NCBI GenBank assembly: GCA_002914805.1
Contig: JXTB01000727.1
Span: forward strand, 80,642 to 144,641
DNA from: Parasponia andersonii
Taxonomy: Eukaryota; Streptophyta; Magnoliopsida; Rosales; Cannabaceae
Direction of reading: 5' to 3'
Length of the DNA stretch: 64,000 nucleotides
In this document: piece by piece, positions 1-13,299 of the stretch
How positions within the stretch are numbered: the stretch's first letter is position 1
How the letters are laid out: each line of letters starts with the position of its first letter
Translations under genes and position numbers: made by a program
Notes under the pieces: generated by a model
Seen by the model: the letters and a program-made list of their open reading frames with translations, nothing else
The model's database searches: none
What the model was told of the DNA's origin: nothing

Positions 1-640
1 CTGTAGTAATATCTTAATGTCTATCCATAACCTTCAAAAGTTAAAAGCGTGTTCTATTCTTTTTTCTTTCTTTCGTCGTGTTGGAAAAAGTTCAACAAAG
101 AAAAACTAAAGGTACTGCGATGTTGCTATAAAAAAAAAATGTACAGCGCTAATAATAATAATAATAATAATTGAAGAGATAGATAGATACTGACACATTA
201 GCAATCAAAATAAATGTGCTCCTAGCTAGAAATCTTATCCTCACTTTTGAGAGTGTCGATTACGGACGAATGAACGTGGTAAAGGTGGTCCGGTGTGTTA
301 GATTAATTAGCGATAAAAGATGATGTGGGCCTTCTGCCATTCTGGGACTGAGAATGTGGTAAACGTGGATTGCTACAATCAAAAGCCTTTTGAATCTTAC
401 CCACTTGCTCTTCTAATTAATGAAGAATAATTAAGAAGAATCCAAGAATGGATTAATATGCCAGGACGATCAAGCATAATTGGTCGACAGGGTAATAATC
501 CGAGCACGCGTATGTTTTCATTCTCATATTAATAGTTAATTGAGTATGCGAACAAAGTTCGAAGAGATGGACAAAATAAATAGTTTAAAGGATTTGGCTT
601 ACATCATTTAATAAAGCCTGAAAGTCAGTAAATGTATCCA
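1..640. other. Intergenic, no gene seen
   Basis: AT-rich sequence with no convincing coding region on either strand. The only distinct feature is a short AAT microsatellite at 150-172. Confidence 0.6.
150..172. repeat. (AAT)n microsatellite
   Basis: About seven uninterrupted AAT units, read directly from the sequence. Confidence 0.9.
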
Positions 641-2250
641 ATTTCAAAATTATACCTAAAAAACACAATTCAATATTCATTAAGGACAAGACACGCGCGT
701 GGTTAGCTCACACCACGGTGAGCCTCTTTTCAGCCGCCTCTGGTCGTCGACAGTAGCCCGCACTGCCTGGAATTGAATGCCTAGTTCCGGACGAAGTTTC
801 CACTGCCAGCCTTGTTGCCTGAAGACGCCTTCTTCGCCACAGGTAATGCGAAGAACTGCAAATATTTTTACTCATCAGCCCTGATTCCGATAACATCAGA
901 TCTCGAAACTAGTTCCCGTGAACTCATCTTGACACAAGCACTCTATTAGTACGTGTCTTGTAGCTCAATTTTTCTTTATTTGATTTCGATCTTCTTGAAT
1001 AATTTTGAGTATATTTAGTTTCGGAGTTGAACTTTTGATTAGACCGTTAGATTATAAAACTAATATCATTTTTAGAATGCACACAAGAAAAAGTTAAAAA
1101 TTAGATATATATTGACTATGCTTTGAAACGAACACGAAAAACAAGATTAAATAGCTCAAAGTTGCCTTGTTTTGGGTGCCAAGAGATGGGCCTTGGCCTG
1201 AAACCTAAATTTATATAATTACATATCTAACTTAGTTATTTTGGATGCTAGTAATTTAATAGTGAGATCCGTTTCACGATTTGAAGTTCTATTAGAAAAT
1301 TAAATTTTGAACTAAATGATCGAGGGTTCGAAAATGACCTCTGACCTTTCAAACGACCATAAACAACGTCCAACACTCTCCGTAGCATAGTAGCGCTATC
1401 TAGTTACTCAATTGAGATAAGGATTCGATTATTTCATTCTAAAATTAGTTTAATTATGAGTTTATATATTTAAAATAAATATAGAATTTCATGAATTATT
1501 TTATAAAAATTGTGTTTTCACCTATTTTAAATTGATTTCATATTTAAAATACCTAGGAGGTAAGTCACATTGGTTAGTGTACCATTTACACTATTTTGAA
1601 TTATTTTCTATAAGAAATTAGATTTTTGGTTTTTGATAAAGATAATATTATATTGCCGAAATTTTTACAAAATCCAAAATGATTTGAGAATTTAGTTTTG
1701 AGGATGAAATGTTTTGTGATTAGGGAATATTACATGGTTATTTTATGATTTTGTGGAAATGTTGCATATCTCTATTCTATTATTGATATAATATTTGCAT
1801 GCATTCATACATTTACGTGACCATCAGACTTATAATACCCCATGTTGGGTACTCAAACTATTAGTCACATTTATCAGTGGTTTGAACTTATAAGTAATCC
1901 ACTAGGACACCTCAGATATTGTGATTATATATATAGTTATAAGTTAACTTGAATAGATATATACTGTATTGGTTTTGATATGATATTTTACAATAGTTTG
2001 GAATGTTTGAACCTTTGGATAATGATTTCACTTGGATTTTGTGAATCGTTTTGAATGGATTACTAATAATGCAGAACTTTCAACGTGAGTATATTTATAT
2101 ATATATATAACCTTTGGATAATGATTTCACTTGGATTTTGTGAATCGTTTTGAATGGATTACTAATAATGCAGAACCTTCAACGTGAGTATATATAAATA
2201 TATATATATATATATAACCTGTAATCACTTATGATATTGTATATCGATTT
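640..2250 (+). mobile_element. Gypsy-type LTR fragment 1
   Basis: Diverged member of an LTR family seen five times in this window. A GC-richer block (about 700-860) is followed by a segment that aligns by eye with 23,940-24,010 (around 'gaccgttagatt'), then by the family core around 1,215-1,300, shared with 7,030-7,090, 24,140-24,200 and 62,400-62,470. No gag or pol is nearby, so it is a solo or truncated LTR. Boundaries are approximate. The Gypsy (Tekay/Del-like) assignment rests on LTR length and on the terminal sequence of the better copies. Confidence 0.4.
2011..2215. repeat. Tandem duplication, 99-bp unit
   Basis: Two nearly identical units start at 2,011 and 2,110, each beginning 'acctttggataatg' and ending in a TA-rich tract. 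They differ by about one substitution plus TA-tract length. A third start ('aacct') appears at 2,216 but diverges at once. The duplication lies inside LTR fragment 1 and must be recent. Confidence 0.9.
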
Positions 2251-2870
2251 CATTTCTTGTTTAGTTACGCAAGACATGATTGGTGTATAAATTTGTATTT
2301 TTTTTGGATATGATGCTCTTTTTTCAAATTACGTTTCTTTTCCCCTATAGTCATTCTTTTAATGAGACACATCCTGATAGAGTTTCTTTTTGGTTTTTAT
2401 TTTCAGTTATTTTAGCAGTTTTCTGTGTCCTGCATATGTATATGATATGGGCACCAATTCAGTAGGTATTATTTTTTTTTTATCTATACATAAGTATAGT
2501 TTTAGCCAATGAAAATTTGTTAAACATATTTTTTATAATAAAAAAAAAGAGAGAGAAATAACAATAATGATGCATATTTTTTCATACACCTCATTATGAC
2601 CGTTGGATTACCATTAAATGATGATCCAATGCCTACAAAAAATACTTATTAGATTGGCAACCATATGATATATATATACTATTCCTTGTTGCCTTTGGAA
2701 GTGTACGAGAGATGTCTTTGGATGCTAACCAAATTGGGATTATCATTGTTCATCTTGATATTTCTTTTCAAAGTTTGTTACTATTACTAAGTTAAAAAGA
2801 AGTTTGTTGCTTATTTAAAGTGACATTCGAGGATAAGTTCAACTGGGATTGGGTCATTTGTACTATATAG
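2216..2870. other. Intergenic, nothing recognised
   Basis: AT-rich, with T-runs. A 61-codon open frame at 2,280-2,465 has no recognisable similarity and I do not regard it as a gene. Confidence 0.5.
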
Positions 2871-3319
2871 TAGGGGTGCACATTGAGTTGGGTTTCGGGT
2901 ACAGGTGGATTAGGTATTTTGGTGGGTCGGGTTGAGTTTTATGAAAGTATAAAACTTTTTCCTCCTTTTCTTTTTACCACATAATATATAATTTTGACTT
3001 TTTTCCCAATTTATGCATAATTAGCTATTTGCACAATGCATATAATTTCATAAATATTGAAATATAAAAGGTAAAAAAAGCAAAGAGAAATAAATTATTA
3101 AATAACCAATTTTAAGGTATTTTTTAATAATAATAGCGGATTCGAGTCGGGTTCGGGTAACGATTCTCTCAAAATGTGTACTTGTACCTGAATTGAGAAT
3201 CTTTTAGTTCAGCCAGGATTTAGCCAAAAATTCTGGTACACTAATTTAAACTCGAAGTCTCATGTAATCAGGTAGGTATCTCGAGTCGAGTCGAGTTTTT
3301 GCATATTTGTGCAGTCCTA
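2871..3319. mobile_element. hAT-type MITE
   Basis: A 449-bp non-autonomous DNA transposon. The ends are TAGGGGTGCACA on the left and its imperfect inverse (TAGGACTGCACA on the other strand) on the right. It is flanked by an 8-bp target-site duplication, ctatatag / ctatatac (7 of 8 match), at 2,863-2,870 and 3,320-3,327. An 8-bp TSD with TAGGG-type ends is characteristic of hAT elements. The interior has repeated GGGT(C/T)GGGT-like and TCGAGTCGAGT-like motifs near each end and no transposase. Confidence 0.72.
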
Positions 3320-3723
3320 CTATATACGCACATTAATGCATCACATATGCAAGACTAGAAGGATTCACAATACACCTACAGCTTGGCATTTCCCTATCAT
3401 GACCAAATTACTTGCTGGCGCTTACCACATAATCATGAACACACACAGCAGTACTTGGTCGTTTGCACATCCTTGCAATTTAAGAATCTCATTCAGCATT
3501 GTTTTAGTAATGTTGAGCTTTTATAAATGAACTTATTTTCTTGTCTCTTTATATAATTCCAAAGCAGGAAGGAAGCATCAGCTGAAAGGACTAGAAGTAT
3601 AAATACGAATTAAGTCAACACCTAAATATAGCCCCTACCTTCCCTACTCAACAATTCTAAGAATTACTAAATTTATCAATAAAGAGGATATAATAATTAT
3701 TTCGAAAAAAATTAGTTTTCTTT

Positions 3724-3725
<2 letters not shown>

Positions 3726-3757
<32 letters not shown>
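3726..3757. repeat. (TA)n microsatellite
   Basis: About 16 uninterrupted TA units. Confidence 0.9.
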
Positions 3758-3760
<3 letters not shown>

Positions 3761-4267
3761 AAGAATTATAGAGGAAATATATTTTCATTTATGTTTTACA
3801 CATCCTTCAGTTTTTTCCCTACTTCTTATATTCTTTCTTCTCTGTCAAATAAAAACTTAATTCTAGGTTAAGTTTTTAATTAAGAGACAAGGCATATTAT
3901 AACTGAAGCAAATAATAAAATATACAAAATAGACAAACGTTGTGCGTCGTTACTAATTCATAATTAAATCATACGAATTATTTCTTTAAATCACTAAATT
4001 GTAGATTTATTTTGAATAAAATTAAAAAAATTCTTAATTTTTCCTTCACAAAAGTATGCCATTGTTAATATTTTACCAAAACCAGTAGTTATGGCTCAAA
4101 GAGAGCTCCATTGAACAAGAAGAAAAACAAAAAGCCAAGCCAAGAAAAATGACCAGTCTAGCTATTCGCCTAGAGGATGAGTAGGCCAGGCCGAGGCATC
4201 TACAAGGGCATTACAATTTATTTTTGATTGAAAACACTATACCCGGAATTTTATCTGAAGAAACTAA

Positions 4268-4272
<5 letters not shown>

Positions 4273-4325
<53 letters not shown>
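4273..4325. repeat. (TA)n microsatellite
   Basis: About 26 uninterrupted AT/TA units, the longest microsatellite in the window. Confidence 0.9.
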
Positions 4326-4329
<4 letters not shown>

Positions 4330-5929
4330 ATATAGGACCGCAACATATAAATTATGAGCAGCAAGTTACAATTAAGTACGAGAAATTAGTGACATAAAGA
4401 CAAAGGACTTCATTTTAATATTTCCAGGGAATCGAGATTTCATAAAATATGGTAAATTCATAATGCATAGAAAGAAATTTTTGTGGTCCTAACCCTAGCT
4501 ATTTTATTTTTGTCTTCTTCTAAAAAAATTTCCAATGAGGATCACGTCAATTATATACTAAGGACTAAACTTTCATTAAAAGGCAAACAACAAACAAAAG
4601 GCTATAGAGCAGTACAGGATATAAAAGAAATGATGATCACAAGGCTAGGTAAAAACGAAAAAATTAAAAGCAAAATTCTGATGTACGGTAGCATAAGTTA
4701 TAGTTGTTGACTTGTATTGTTTTTCTAAATTTTTTCAATATTTTTTGTTTCCTTCTTTTCATGCTGATACAGACATCACGTGCTTCTAATTCTATTTTTG
4801 CATTTTCCTTGACTTTATTCGCTTTATGAACTAATATTACTTCTTTGTAAATTAACAATAATTCAACTTTAAATATTTGGTTAATTTCCTGCTTTTTTAT
4901 TTAAGATAACAAAGCACAAGACCTGCAGAAAAATCAGAACCAAACGAAAGGACTGTTAAAACCCAGTAAGTAACACTAGAGGATCTGTCTAAGCAATTAC
5001 ATCAATAATCACAGCTTGGAAAGGCCTCTATATTACTTATAAAAAAAATATATCTTATATCAAGGAGATTTGGTGGGTTGGAAAATATGGAGTAGGCCAC
5101 CATTAGAGTCTTGGAGAGGATACAGAGATGAGAATTTGACGCTTTTTTATTTTATTTTCAACATCTAAGAGAGATGGTTTCATGCATGGAAACCGTACGT
5201 ACAGAATACTGGTTTAAGAGGCGTTAGTGCTCGGCGTCTGCATCTGTTAAAGAGCATGATGTTGAAGCAGATAAAAACTTAATGGAGAATTCACACGCAC
5301 CCTAAAGATATATATAGTACTTAATTAGTTCCAGGTTTCGGGCAAATCTTTACATAATCATCCCTGCAAATCAATTGTGGGACTGTAGCCATATACACTT
5401 ACTCGGTTATTATAAATAATAAAATTTTTAGGTGAGAAATGTCTTATTGACTCTACTTGGATAAAGTAGATGTCACGCATCAGTCTACGTGTTATTTTGG
5501 TTTTGGTTTGATAACGAAATTTGCTAATAGTTAATTTTAAAAAAAAATTTCTATAAACGAGATTTCAGTGCGTGATTTAAGTAAAAACGAGTTGGGGTTG
5601 GTATACGAAGCCCCCCACCTTTTCCCTTCTCTAGGGTTTTTTTTTTTTTTTTTCCTTTGAAAAGGAAGGAGAATCGAGTGACTTACTACATACTTCCCTC
5701 CTAGTCTAACGACTCAATCAAGACCACCAGATGATATGATAGTGTGTCATTGCCTCGTCGGATGTAAGGAACAAAAGTGCTCACGTGGGCTCACGTATTA
5801 GTGGTCAATCATACAATAGAAAACGGAAAACACTCTTGTTTCGAGTTCACTTCGCACCTAAGGGGCTCTAACTGCAAAATCCAAAAAGTTATAAAGGCGC
5901 TTTAAATTTTTACGGCAAACTTATAATTA

Positions 5930-8442
5930 AGTAATTTTCGGGTTAAAATAAAGAAATATTTAGAATATTTTATTCATTTGCAACATTTCTCAAAATTTAC
6001 TAAAAAGGATCTCTAAAGTTCATATTCTCAATAAGGAGACCATTAAGAATGAGAGAAAAAAAGAGAAACAACAGTTTCTATCTGAGCTCTGCTACACTGT
6101 CACAAACGCTCATCTCGACCCACGTGCTAGCCCATTCCGAAGGTTGTCTAAGGGGAAGCCAATGCCACTAGTTCCACCTTATTTCGATATCGAACGAAGC
6201 CGCAACGGTCCCACGAAGATTCTGTCCCTGGCGAAGTTTTCTAGCCACTGGTACGACATCTGACCTCTATTTTTGACACCTTCAGCATGTGTGATTTTCT
6301 TTCGTCATGGCCGACCTTCTCCAAGTGGTTGCACATATAAATTTCTCTTTGATAAGTTTTTATCACTTTTATCGTTTTTACCAATTATATAAAAAGTGAT
6401 ATTTTCGTAAATTTTTAGTTAAATAATTATTTTACTCAAGATAAATATATGAGGTAAAAAAGGATTAAAAATTATAAATAATTATGATTAGTGGAAGTAA
6501 AAACGGTATCCGATAGTATGGTATCTTTTAAACAAAAAAAATGGTATTTTTCTAATTTAGAACAAAAAGTCTTGGATTAGAATATGATACTATTTAGATT
6601 TGGGAGTAAGGCTGATATTAGAAAACTGTTCCTTTCGGAAATATTATTTAAAAATCTCATTTTAACAATTAATCAGTTAAGTTGATACATTTTCAAATTA
6701 TTTTCAAAAGTAATATTTTTTAAAATAATTCTATCATAATAATATTTTCTAAATATTTCAGAAAATTTATAATTTTACAAATAATTTCTAAATTCCTTTG
6801 AAAGGTTGTATTTATATAATTCTCGGACTTTGAACGTAATTAATGCTCTAGATCTCGAAACTAAGTTATGACTTCGAATTTAGACTCAGTGAGGTTGAGA
6901 CATAAATTTTGATATAAAATATGATTATGTTTCGTAGTAGGATGAAAATTAGAGTTTTGTGTCACAAAAATTGCACCGTTTTACGTACCATAGATCGGTT
7001 TTGTGCCAAAACTTGTTGTTGACAAAGTATATATCTAACTTAGTTTTTTTGGATACTTTGAATTCAGTGGTGACTTCCATTTCTCCATTTAAGACTTCAA
7101 TAAAAAAGTTACTTTTTTAAATGGACTTAGTAAGATCCGGAAACTACTATTCGAAGATCCTAGTGACCAACAAGAGTTTTTTCGATTGTCATTAACTTGG
7201 TATCATTACCATTTTGAGATAGGGGTTCAATTACCCGATTTTATATCTATTGATTTATAATTTCATTAAAACTTATTTATGAAAAATCATGATCTTACAA
7301 TGGTTTGACAAATTATTGAAAATTATTGGATTATATTGGGATTAGGCTGTATGGATTATTTTATATATTTTTATATTGTGATTATGGGTTAAAATAGTAG
7401 TGTGCTTCCTATGTTACAGTAAATCCTAGAGTATTGCTAATTTAGATTTTGAAGCATGATTTGATTCATGGATGCATAGTTATTGTGAATTGTTTCATAT
7501 TGTACAAACTATAGGATCACACACTTGAGTTCCATTATTGTATCATGGTAGTTTAGATCACTAGCGAGTTACTAGAATGCTACATGAAAGACCTGGGCTC
7601 CTATGTAGGTTTTTAATTGACGCACCTACAGGTAGTGTCAAGATGTCGGGTACCTCTGTTACAGAGGTATTACAGAGCCGTGATGGGAGTATGAGAGCTC
7701 ATTCATATATATGATTGATTTATAACATGTACAATTATGTGGAGTTGATTTTGATTTTGAATACAGAATTATTTTGTGTACCAATTGTTTTATAAACTTG
7801 ATTTATAAATGGATTTTAGAAAAAAGTATTAACTATGCAGGCTTAGTAAAATTGCATCTATTCATAAAGGTAATTGAACTTCTACTGAACATTCACGCGC
7901 TTACCCCCTGCTTCTTCCTAATTATAGATGTCGATTTATTTTATGGTAATTGTTCCCGTGGTTTGACAAGTATGCTTAGCATAATAAACTTGTAGTTCTA
8001 ATCTTCTTCGTTGATTTGGTTCATATCTTATAACAACTTTTATTTTTTATGTCAAATTTATTTAGCCAATTGTAGTATAATTATTAAGTGGATATATGAG
8101 GTAGATTTTTCTATAAAAATTTAATACTGAAAAATACAAATAATTTTATTTATATGAATTAGATTTTGGATTTAAATTTTAAATGGACTCATTTTACCAA
8201 ATTTTGTGAAATAACAAAGGTCCTAAATAAATTAATTAGAATTCTTTCTAAACTTTAAGTGAAGGATTTTCTTTGAAAATTAATACTAATAAAAAATTTC
8301 TTAATTATGAAATTTGGTTACTTTTGAAGATTAAGCTATAAATTCTAAGTACTTGACTTTCTGAAATTTTAGAAATCACTATTTACTACTACTTCAACAT
8401 AAAATTATTAAAAATCACGTTTTTAGATTTTCGATCGTGACA
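5930..8442 (+). mobile_element. Gypsy-type solo LTR 2
   Basis: Long LTR-like repeat that aligns by eye along most of its length with 61,300-63,377. Shared landmarks are 'gacaaagtatatatctaa' (7,021; 62,400), the block ending 'atgagagctca' (about 7,690; 62,990; also 24,873), and a 'cactcacccc'-like block near 7,895/63,200. The right end (tttcgatcgtgaca, 8,442) parallels LTR 4 (ttgggtcgcgaca, 25,543). No adjoining gag-pol is seen, so it is a solo or truncated LTR. The left boundary is approximate. Confidence 0.5.
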
Positions 8443-8530
8443 TGAACTCCTAACCTTATAGTGGCAGACCTCTGAGGCACGCTACCATCAAGCTATTACC
8501 ACCAATGATCTTTTCTAGGATTGTCTGATA
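8443..8530 (-). repeat. tRNA-derived (SINE-like) sequence
   Basis: Read on the minus strand, the segment contains an A-box-like stretch (tagcttgatggtagcgtg) and, about 30 bases on, a degraded B-box-like stretch (ggttaggagttcatgtc). That spacing resembles a tRNA-derived internal promoter. The cloverleaf is not convincing, so a decayed tRNA relic or SINE head is more likely than a tRNA gene. It directly follows the end of LTR 2. Confidence 0.25.
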
Positions 8531-9074
8531 AATGCTAGAATACTGGCATATGTTTCGATCTTCATGTCCTTTGTGTATATTTCATTGATTTTGACATTCA
8601 TTTTGTATCCTAGAACTGTATAATTTTTCTAATTTTGTGAGTGAGTATGTGAGTTATTTGCTTAATCATGAACAAGAAGATAAACAAGGGTTTGGACTCG
8701 GTAGGATTTGAACCGAAACGATTTTTACTATTTTTCAGAATGAATCTTTTGTGACTCATAAAATTTATGACTGGGAATAATAATTTTAGGACCGTAGTTA
8801 TAATAATGTTTGTGACCGTACCTAGTCACAATATGTCATTTTGGCCTATAAGGTCCGTCCATTATTTCTCCTGAACAATATATACAGTTAAGTAAATGAA
8901 AGAGAATTAGGTAGCTCTCATCCAGAGGATGAGTCGGAGGCCATGCCAACTCATATACATGTACACTGAACTGAATTGCGAATTAATTTTATTTAACTAC
9001 AAGAAACGACAATTCAGGCAAAAAAAAATCATGCATAGAAATAGAATTTATAATCCTCTACCTAGCTATTTGAT

Positions 9075-9105
<31 letters not shown>

Positions 9106-11330
9106 TCTATGCCGTGAATTGTGGGTNAAATCTTCAAATTGCATATAAGTCATTAATACCAATTTGATAATAATATGTGTATTTTTTATATTTTATACTT
9201 TTACATGTTATTATATTAATGATTGTTAAAATATTTTGATACAATATAAGCATTCAATGCCGTCAAGAAGAGAGATTGATATGCAAAAAGAATATAGAAT
9301 ATATTTATGAAAATAATACTACATGCACTTACATTAAGATCATGTTTGTTAATAATTTGGTCAAAAAGTATTTTTCGATAAAATACAATTTTTACGTCTT
9401 TCAGAGTTGAATTCATTATGCGTTTAACACATCAAATAGATTTGATTCAATATCTAGGACTCATTTATAATATTTTATTTATCAGATCCAAGTAAGCACT
9501 AAGTCGCATTCATGATACTGATTTGTATTTTATTGTACTAAATTACTTTGGATTCAGCTTAATCGTGTGATGTTATTTTTGTGTATTCTAATAATTAAGT
9601 GTTAAGACTATGTTTGAATTATTAATTGGAATCTAATTGACTTATTTTTATATTTAATGATTGATTATAGGGCTAAGTTCTACTAGATTACAATAAAACT
9701 TGTCACATGGGGATCATAAGCAAAGTATGACTAGTTTTCATTTTTTACGCAAGGATTCATCAACTTTGTTTATACTTAGGTGTATAAGAGTGACCACCAA
9801 TGTAGTGACTATGCTAAGGATATTTTAGAGCTGAATACATAAAAAATAACGTGTAAAATACCTAAAATACCTCTCAAAATTTAAGTTATACCTTTTCTTA
9901 GACATTAATTTGGACCAAATTTGGTCTTTTTCTTCTTCTTTCTCTCCACCAACGACCTGAACCTCTCTAACTCATTTTAGACTTCTCTTAGCTTCTCTTA
10001 GCTATTTCCAAGAGTTTCTAAGTAGTAGAACTTAAATTAAAGCTCAAGAAAGTAAGATAGGTCCAAACTAGTCAAGGTAATTCTATTATTTCTTTTTTTA
10101 TTTTTTAGGTTTTATTTTTTATTTCAATTTTCTACTTGATACCACTTAAATCATAGTTCCTTCAGGTCTTCTTGAGTCCAAAAGTCTATTTATAAGCCTT
10201 GAGAATTAGTTTAGTGGAGGTAGAAGGCAAGAGGTCCAATAAAGACTTAAACTAGTCAAAGTGAGGTTTACGAGGAATTTTGAATTTTTTCTTAATTTCT
10301 TTTATTTCAACTCTTAAACTAAAACTATTATTTGATGAATAATGAAATGACACTATTTAGGGGCAAATGTGCTAGTTTTTACAAAATTATGTGCCATTTT
10401 GGATTATTTTTGTGCTAATAAACTAGTATTCATATTTTAATATTTTTTGAATAGTTTTTTAATGCTAGTTATTGGTTTCTAAGTATCTTAAGTGGTTTGT
10501 ATATTTTTGGGTCATTTTATGATCAAGTTTCCTAATTTGGTAAAAGTTAATTTTAGTTTTATTCAATTATTTTAATGCATTCTTTTGGCAAAATATGCAA
10601 CTTAAATAACAGTACTTTGTGATGGGTAATTAGTACACTAGTCTCTAGAAGATATTGACCCTTTGGACTATCAATTTCTATTTATGATATAAGATAAGTA
10701 AAGAAGTACAACTGCGTTACAAGAACTACATAGAATATATAATTATGTGATAATTATTTATTCTTAAAAATTATAAAATGGCATTTACATGGCATGTCTT
10801 GCATGTAAATAAAGAATTTCATTATAAAGTATTCAAAAGTGAGTGACAATTTTACCAATTTTATAAGATAAGTTTTAATTTCAATTATTAGTTTGTCAGA
10901 ACTGGGCAGGTAAGTTTGTTGATACAGACTCTCCCGTTGAAGCAGGAGTTGTGAATTTTATGATGCGTCTGGTTGAAGTGAGACAATATTAGTACACTGT
11001 GGAATACACCTTTGACGAGAGAAAGAGTTTTCAGAAAACTTCTCACGACAATCGCACTTTATTTCTTTACTCTTAACTAGAGTTTTCGTACAATGTTATC
11101 ACAATCAATCGACTTACGGGACTAACAATGTTCTACGGGGCTTGACTATAAATATTTTTTTAAAAGAAAGCATGAACTCAAATATTTAAGAAAAAGAAGT
11201 GTACAATGAGAACTTGATGAGATTTTAAAGTATACATAAGCGTGAATAATTTTTTACTTATTAAATTTTAGCTCATTTTAGTCTTATGAGGCAGATGAAG
11301 AGACACATTTTGATGTTGACTAACTGATTG
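8531..11330. other. Intergenic, nothing recognised
   Basis: About 2.8 kb of AT-rich DNA. It contains the single ambiguous base of the window (N at 9,127) and a TA microsatellite at 9,075-9,102. A loose direct repeat around 'aaactagtcaa' occurs near 10,065 and 10,250. No frame resembles a known protein. Confidence 0.5.
9075..9102. repeat. (TA)n microsatellite
   Basis: About 14 TA units, ending shortly before the ambiguous base at 9,127. Confidence 0.9.
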
Positions 11331-11339
11331 TCTGACTTG

Positions 11340-11990
11340 TGTTTTATTACGACGATCATATAGATGTGAACGTGTTTGACCTCTAGCAAATAAAATACTT
11401 TCTCAAATGGCCAGTAGTTCTACATCCAATGGATTGAAAGTCCACGACAAACTTCGAGAGAAGGCAACAAGGACTATTCCGGTATGATTACGGATAAGTC
11501 CACCGAGACCCACACTGATCAAAACAAGCGGTATTCACATTTAGTTTGAGGTTTCTGGGTTTAGTTTGTTCCTATTTAACTGGACTATTAATGATCGATT
11601 GCACTCTGGTTTCAAAGAAAGAGCGATCCTGATGAAATTTAAATAAGAAAGTATGTACGTCTTCAATTACAGCCAGTAGGTCCTTGCATGGGTGCTTCTG
11701 AATGAATTTGTTCCTCTCCCAAACAAATGTACTAAAGCACCACACAGAAGGTCTCAAATTCTTTTTATTTATCTCTTGGAAGAGAAAAATTAGGAAGTCA
11801 TCCATTAATTCACTACGGAAGCCTTCTATATTGTTCCACCAGGGAGTGAGACACTAATACGTTTTAGTTACCTCATAGCCCAACCGAGCATGCTACACTG
11901 ACTCGATATTCTCTCCATAGTGGCCGCATCCTCGAAAGACCTTTATACCTCTACAATCAAGACTGTTGAAATAAGGAAGGAGGGCTTGGT
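11340..11990 (-). mobile_element. LINE relic: zf-RVT and RNase H fragment
   Basis: 3' portion of a non-LTR retrotransposon ORF2 on the minus strand. Reading right to left, about 11,640-11,960 encodes a zf-RVT-like region with an HAL/HAR-type motif, then WERNKFI (the WxxRN(K) signature that follows zf-RVT in plant LINEs). About 11,350-11,560 encodes an RNase H-like stretch (KLNV-A, GLGG-IRN, ELLAI-ES). The frame is interrupted several times, and no reverse transcriptase core lies upstream (to the right). The open piece is 11,572-11,805. It is an old, non-functional fragment. Confidence 0.6.
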
Positions 11991-11999
11991 AACAATGCC

Positions 12000-13290
12000 A
12001 GACAATTTTTTATTTTATTTTATTAGTGTTGAACGAAAAAATTGAAATTAAACAAAATAACGGGACTAAAAAAACGTGGGAGGTTTACACGTTAGTTACC
12101 TCCCCTATTCTCCCACTTTTTTTTTATTATTTTTTTTTAAAAAATAGTAATTAAATCTCATTATCTAATTATTTATGGGATAACTTCCCACTTGGGAAAC
12201 ATATGTGCAAGTAGTGGTAGAAGAAAAAAAGAAATAAAAATAAAATTCGTTTTAAAGTGTGTCTATAAATATATACACACAAAATCCGTAGGGGACTTCT
12301 CGGCAATAAAAAAAAAAATAAGATACGACGAAAAAAAGAGTGAAAGAAAGATAGAGGAAAAAAATACAGAAAACTCTGCAAAAATACATTCTATAAAAGG
12401 TCTGTTTACAAAATAAGTATGTAGTGTTTTCCCCTACACTTCTACTCTATTCTTCTCTAAATATTTTTCTTAATTATCTATATGATCTAAAGCTTTTCGT
12501 GACCTAAGTTTTTAATGATGATCAAGGTCATAATTAAGATGAAAATCTACTTTTATGTCACATTCTCTCAAAATATTTTTGAAATTAAAGGCTCTAAAAT
12601 GTCGTTTTGATTTCACCACGACCTAGACTATTTAAGCCAAAAAGAGGTTTATGACGAGGTATAACTAAAGAAAAATTAGATTGAGTCTTCTTTTTACTAG
12701 GTCATTATGCTGCCAAAATTTATCTAGTATCAACATGGTCTTTTTTGGACATGATATGTGACATAGAGGTACACACATTTTCATAAACTATTGTTACCAT
12801 CAACACATATAAAGAAAAAGAACAATTTTTTAAATGAATTACCTAGAAAGACAATTTTATCATACTCTTACCATTACTAAAATCTATAGCTCTTACGACA
12901 GAAAATCCAAAGTCGTGACTATTAGTAATTTTAAGTGAAATATAATAAAATATTTTTTTTCTTTCAAAATGCAGGAGTTTTCAAGTATCAGATAATTTCA
13001 TTTGATCCTAAGTTCATTTATGAGTTCTATATCTGTTAAAAACACATGTCATTTTATAATTACTTAAGAAAAATACTCGTTAAAGTTCAAGAAAATTTGT
13101 AGCTATCTTATTTGGTTACTTGTTAGAAATCATAAATTTTGGTAAATAATTCAACTGAAAATATATAAGACAAATTGAGAATTTCAATCTAAGTAGAACG
13201 TCTGAAAGATATTGTGAATATTTCTTCTTTTAATTTATATACAAATTTCTATTGAGGTTTATTTACCAAAATAATTTATTTTTCTTTTTT
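12000..13290. other. Intergenic, nothing firm
   Basis: AT-rich sequence. Overlapping open frames on both strands at 12,169-12,416 are lysine- or phenylalanine-rich low complexity. The right part may belong to the PIF relic that follows, but I cannot show it. Confidence 0.5.
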
Positions 13291-13299
13291 GTATAGTTA

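Larger units (their letters stand above)
3320..5900. other. Intergenic, nothing coding recognised
   Basis: About 2.6 kb of AT-rich DNA with two long TA microsatellites and a T-run near 5,639. Short open frames (for example 4,483-4,710) are low-complexity and match no family I recognise. Confidence 0.55.

Noticed and set aside
4080-9100. Weak resemblance between about 4,160-4,500 and 8,920-9,070 (a 'gaggatgagt' phrase and an 'ac-ctagctattt' phrase)
   Set aside because: Matches are short, interrupted and in AT-rich DNA; not enough to claim a duplication.
12169-12416. Frames of 70-74 codons on both strands
   Set aside because: Low-complexity Lys-rich or Phe-rich translations of an A-rich stretch.
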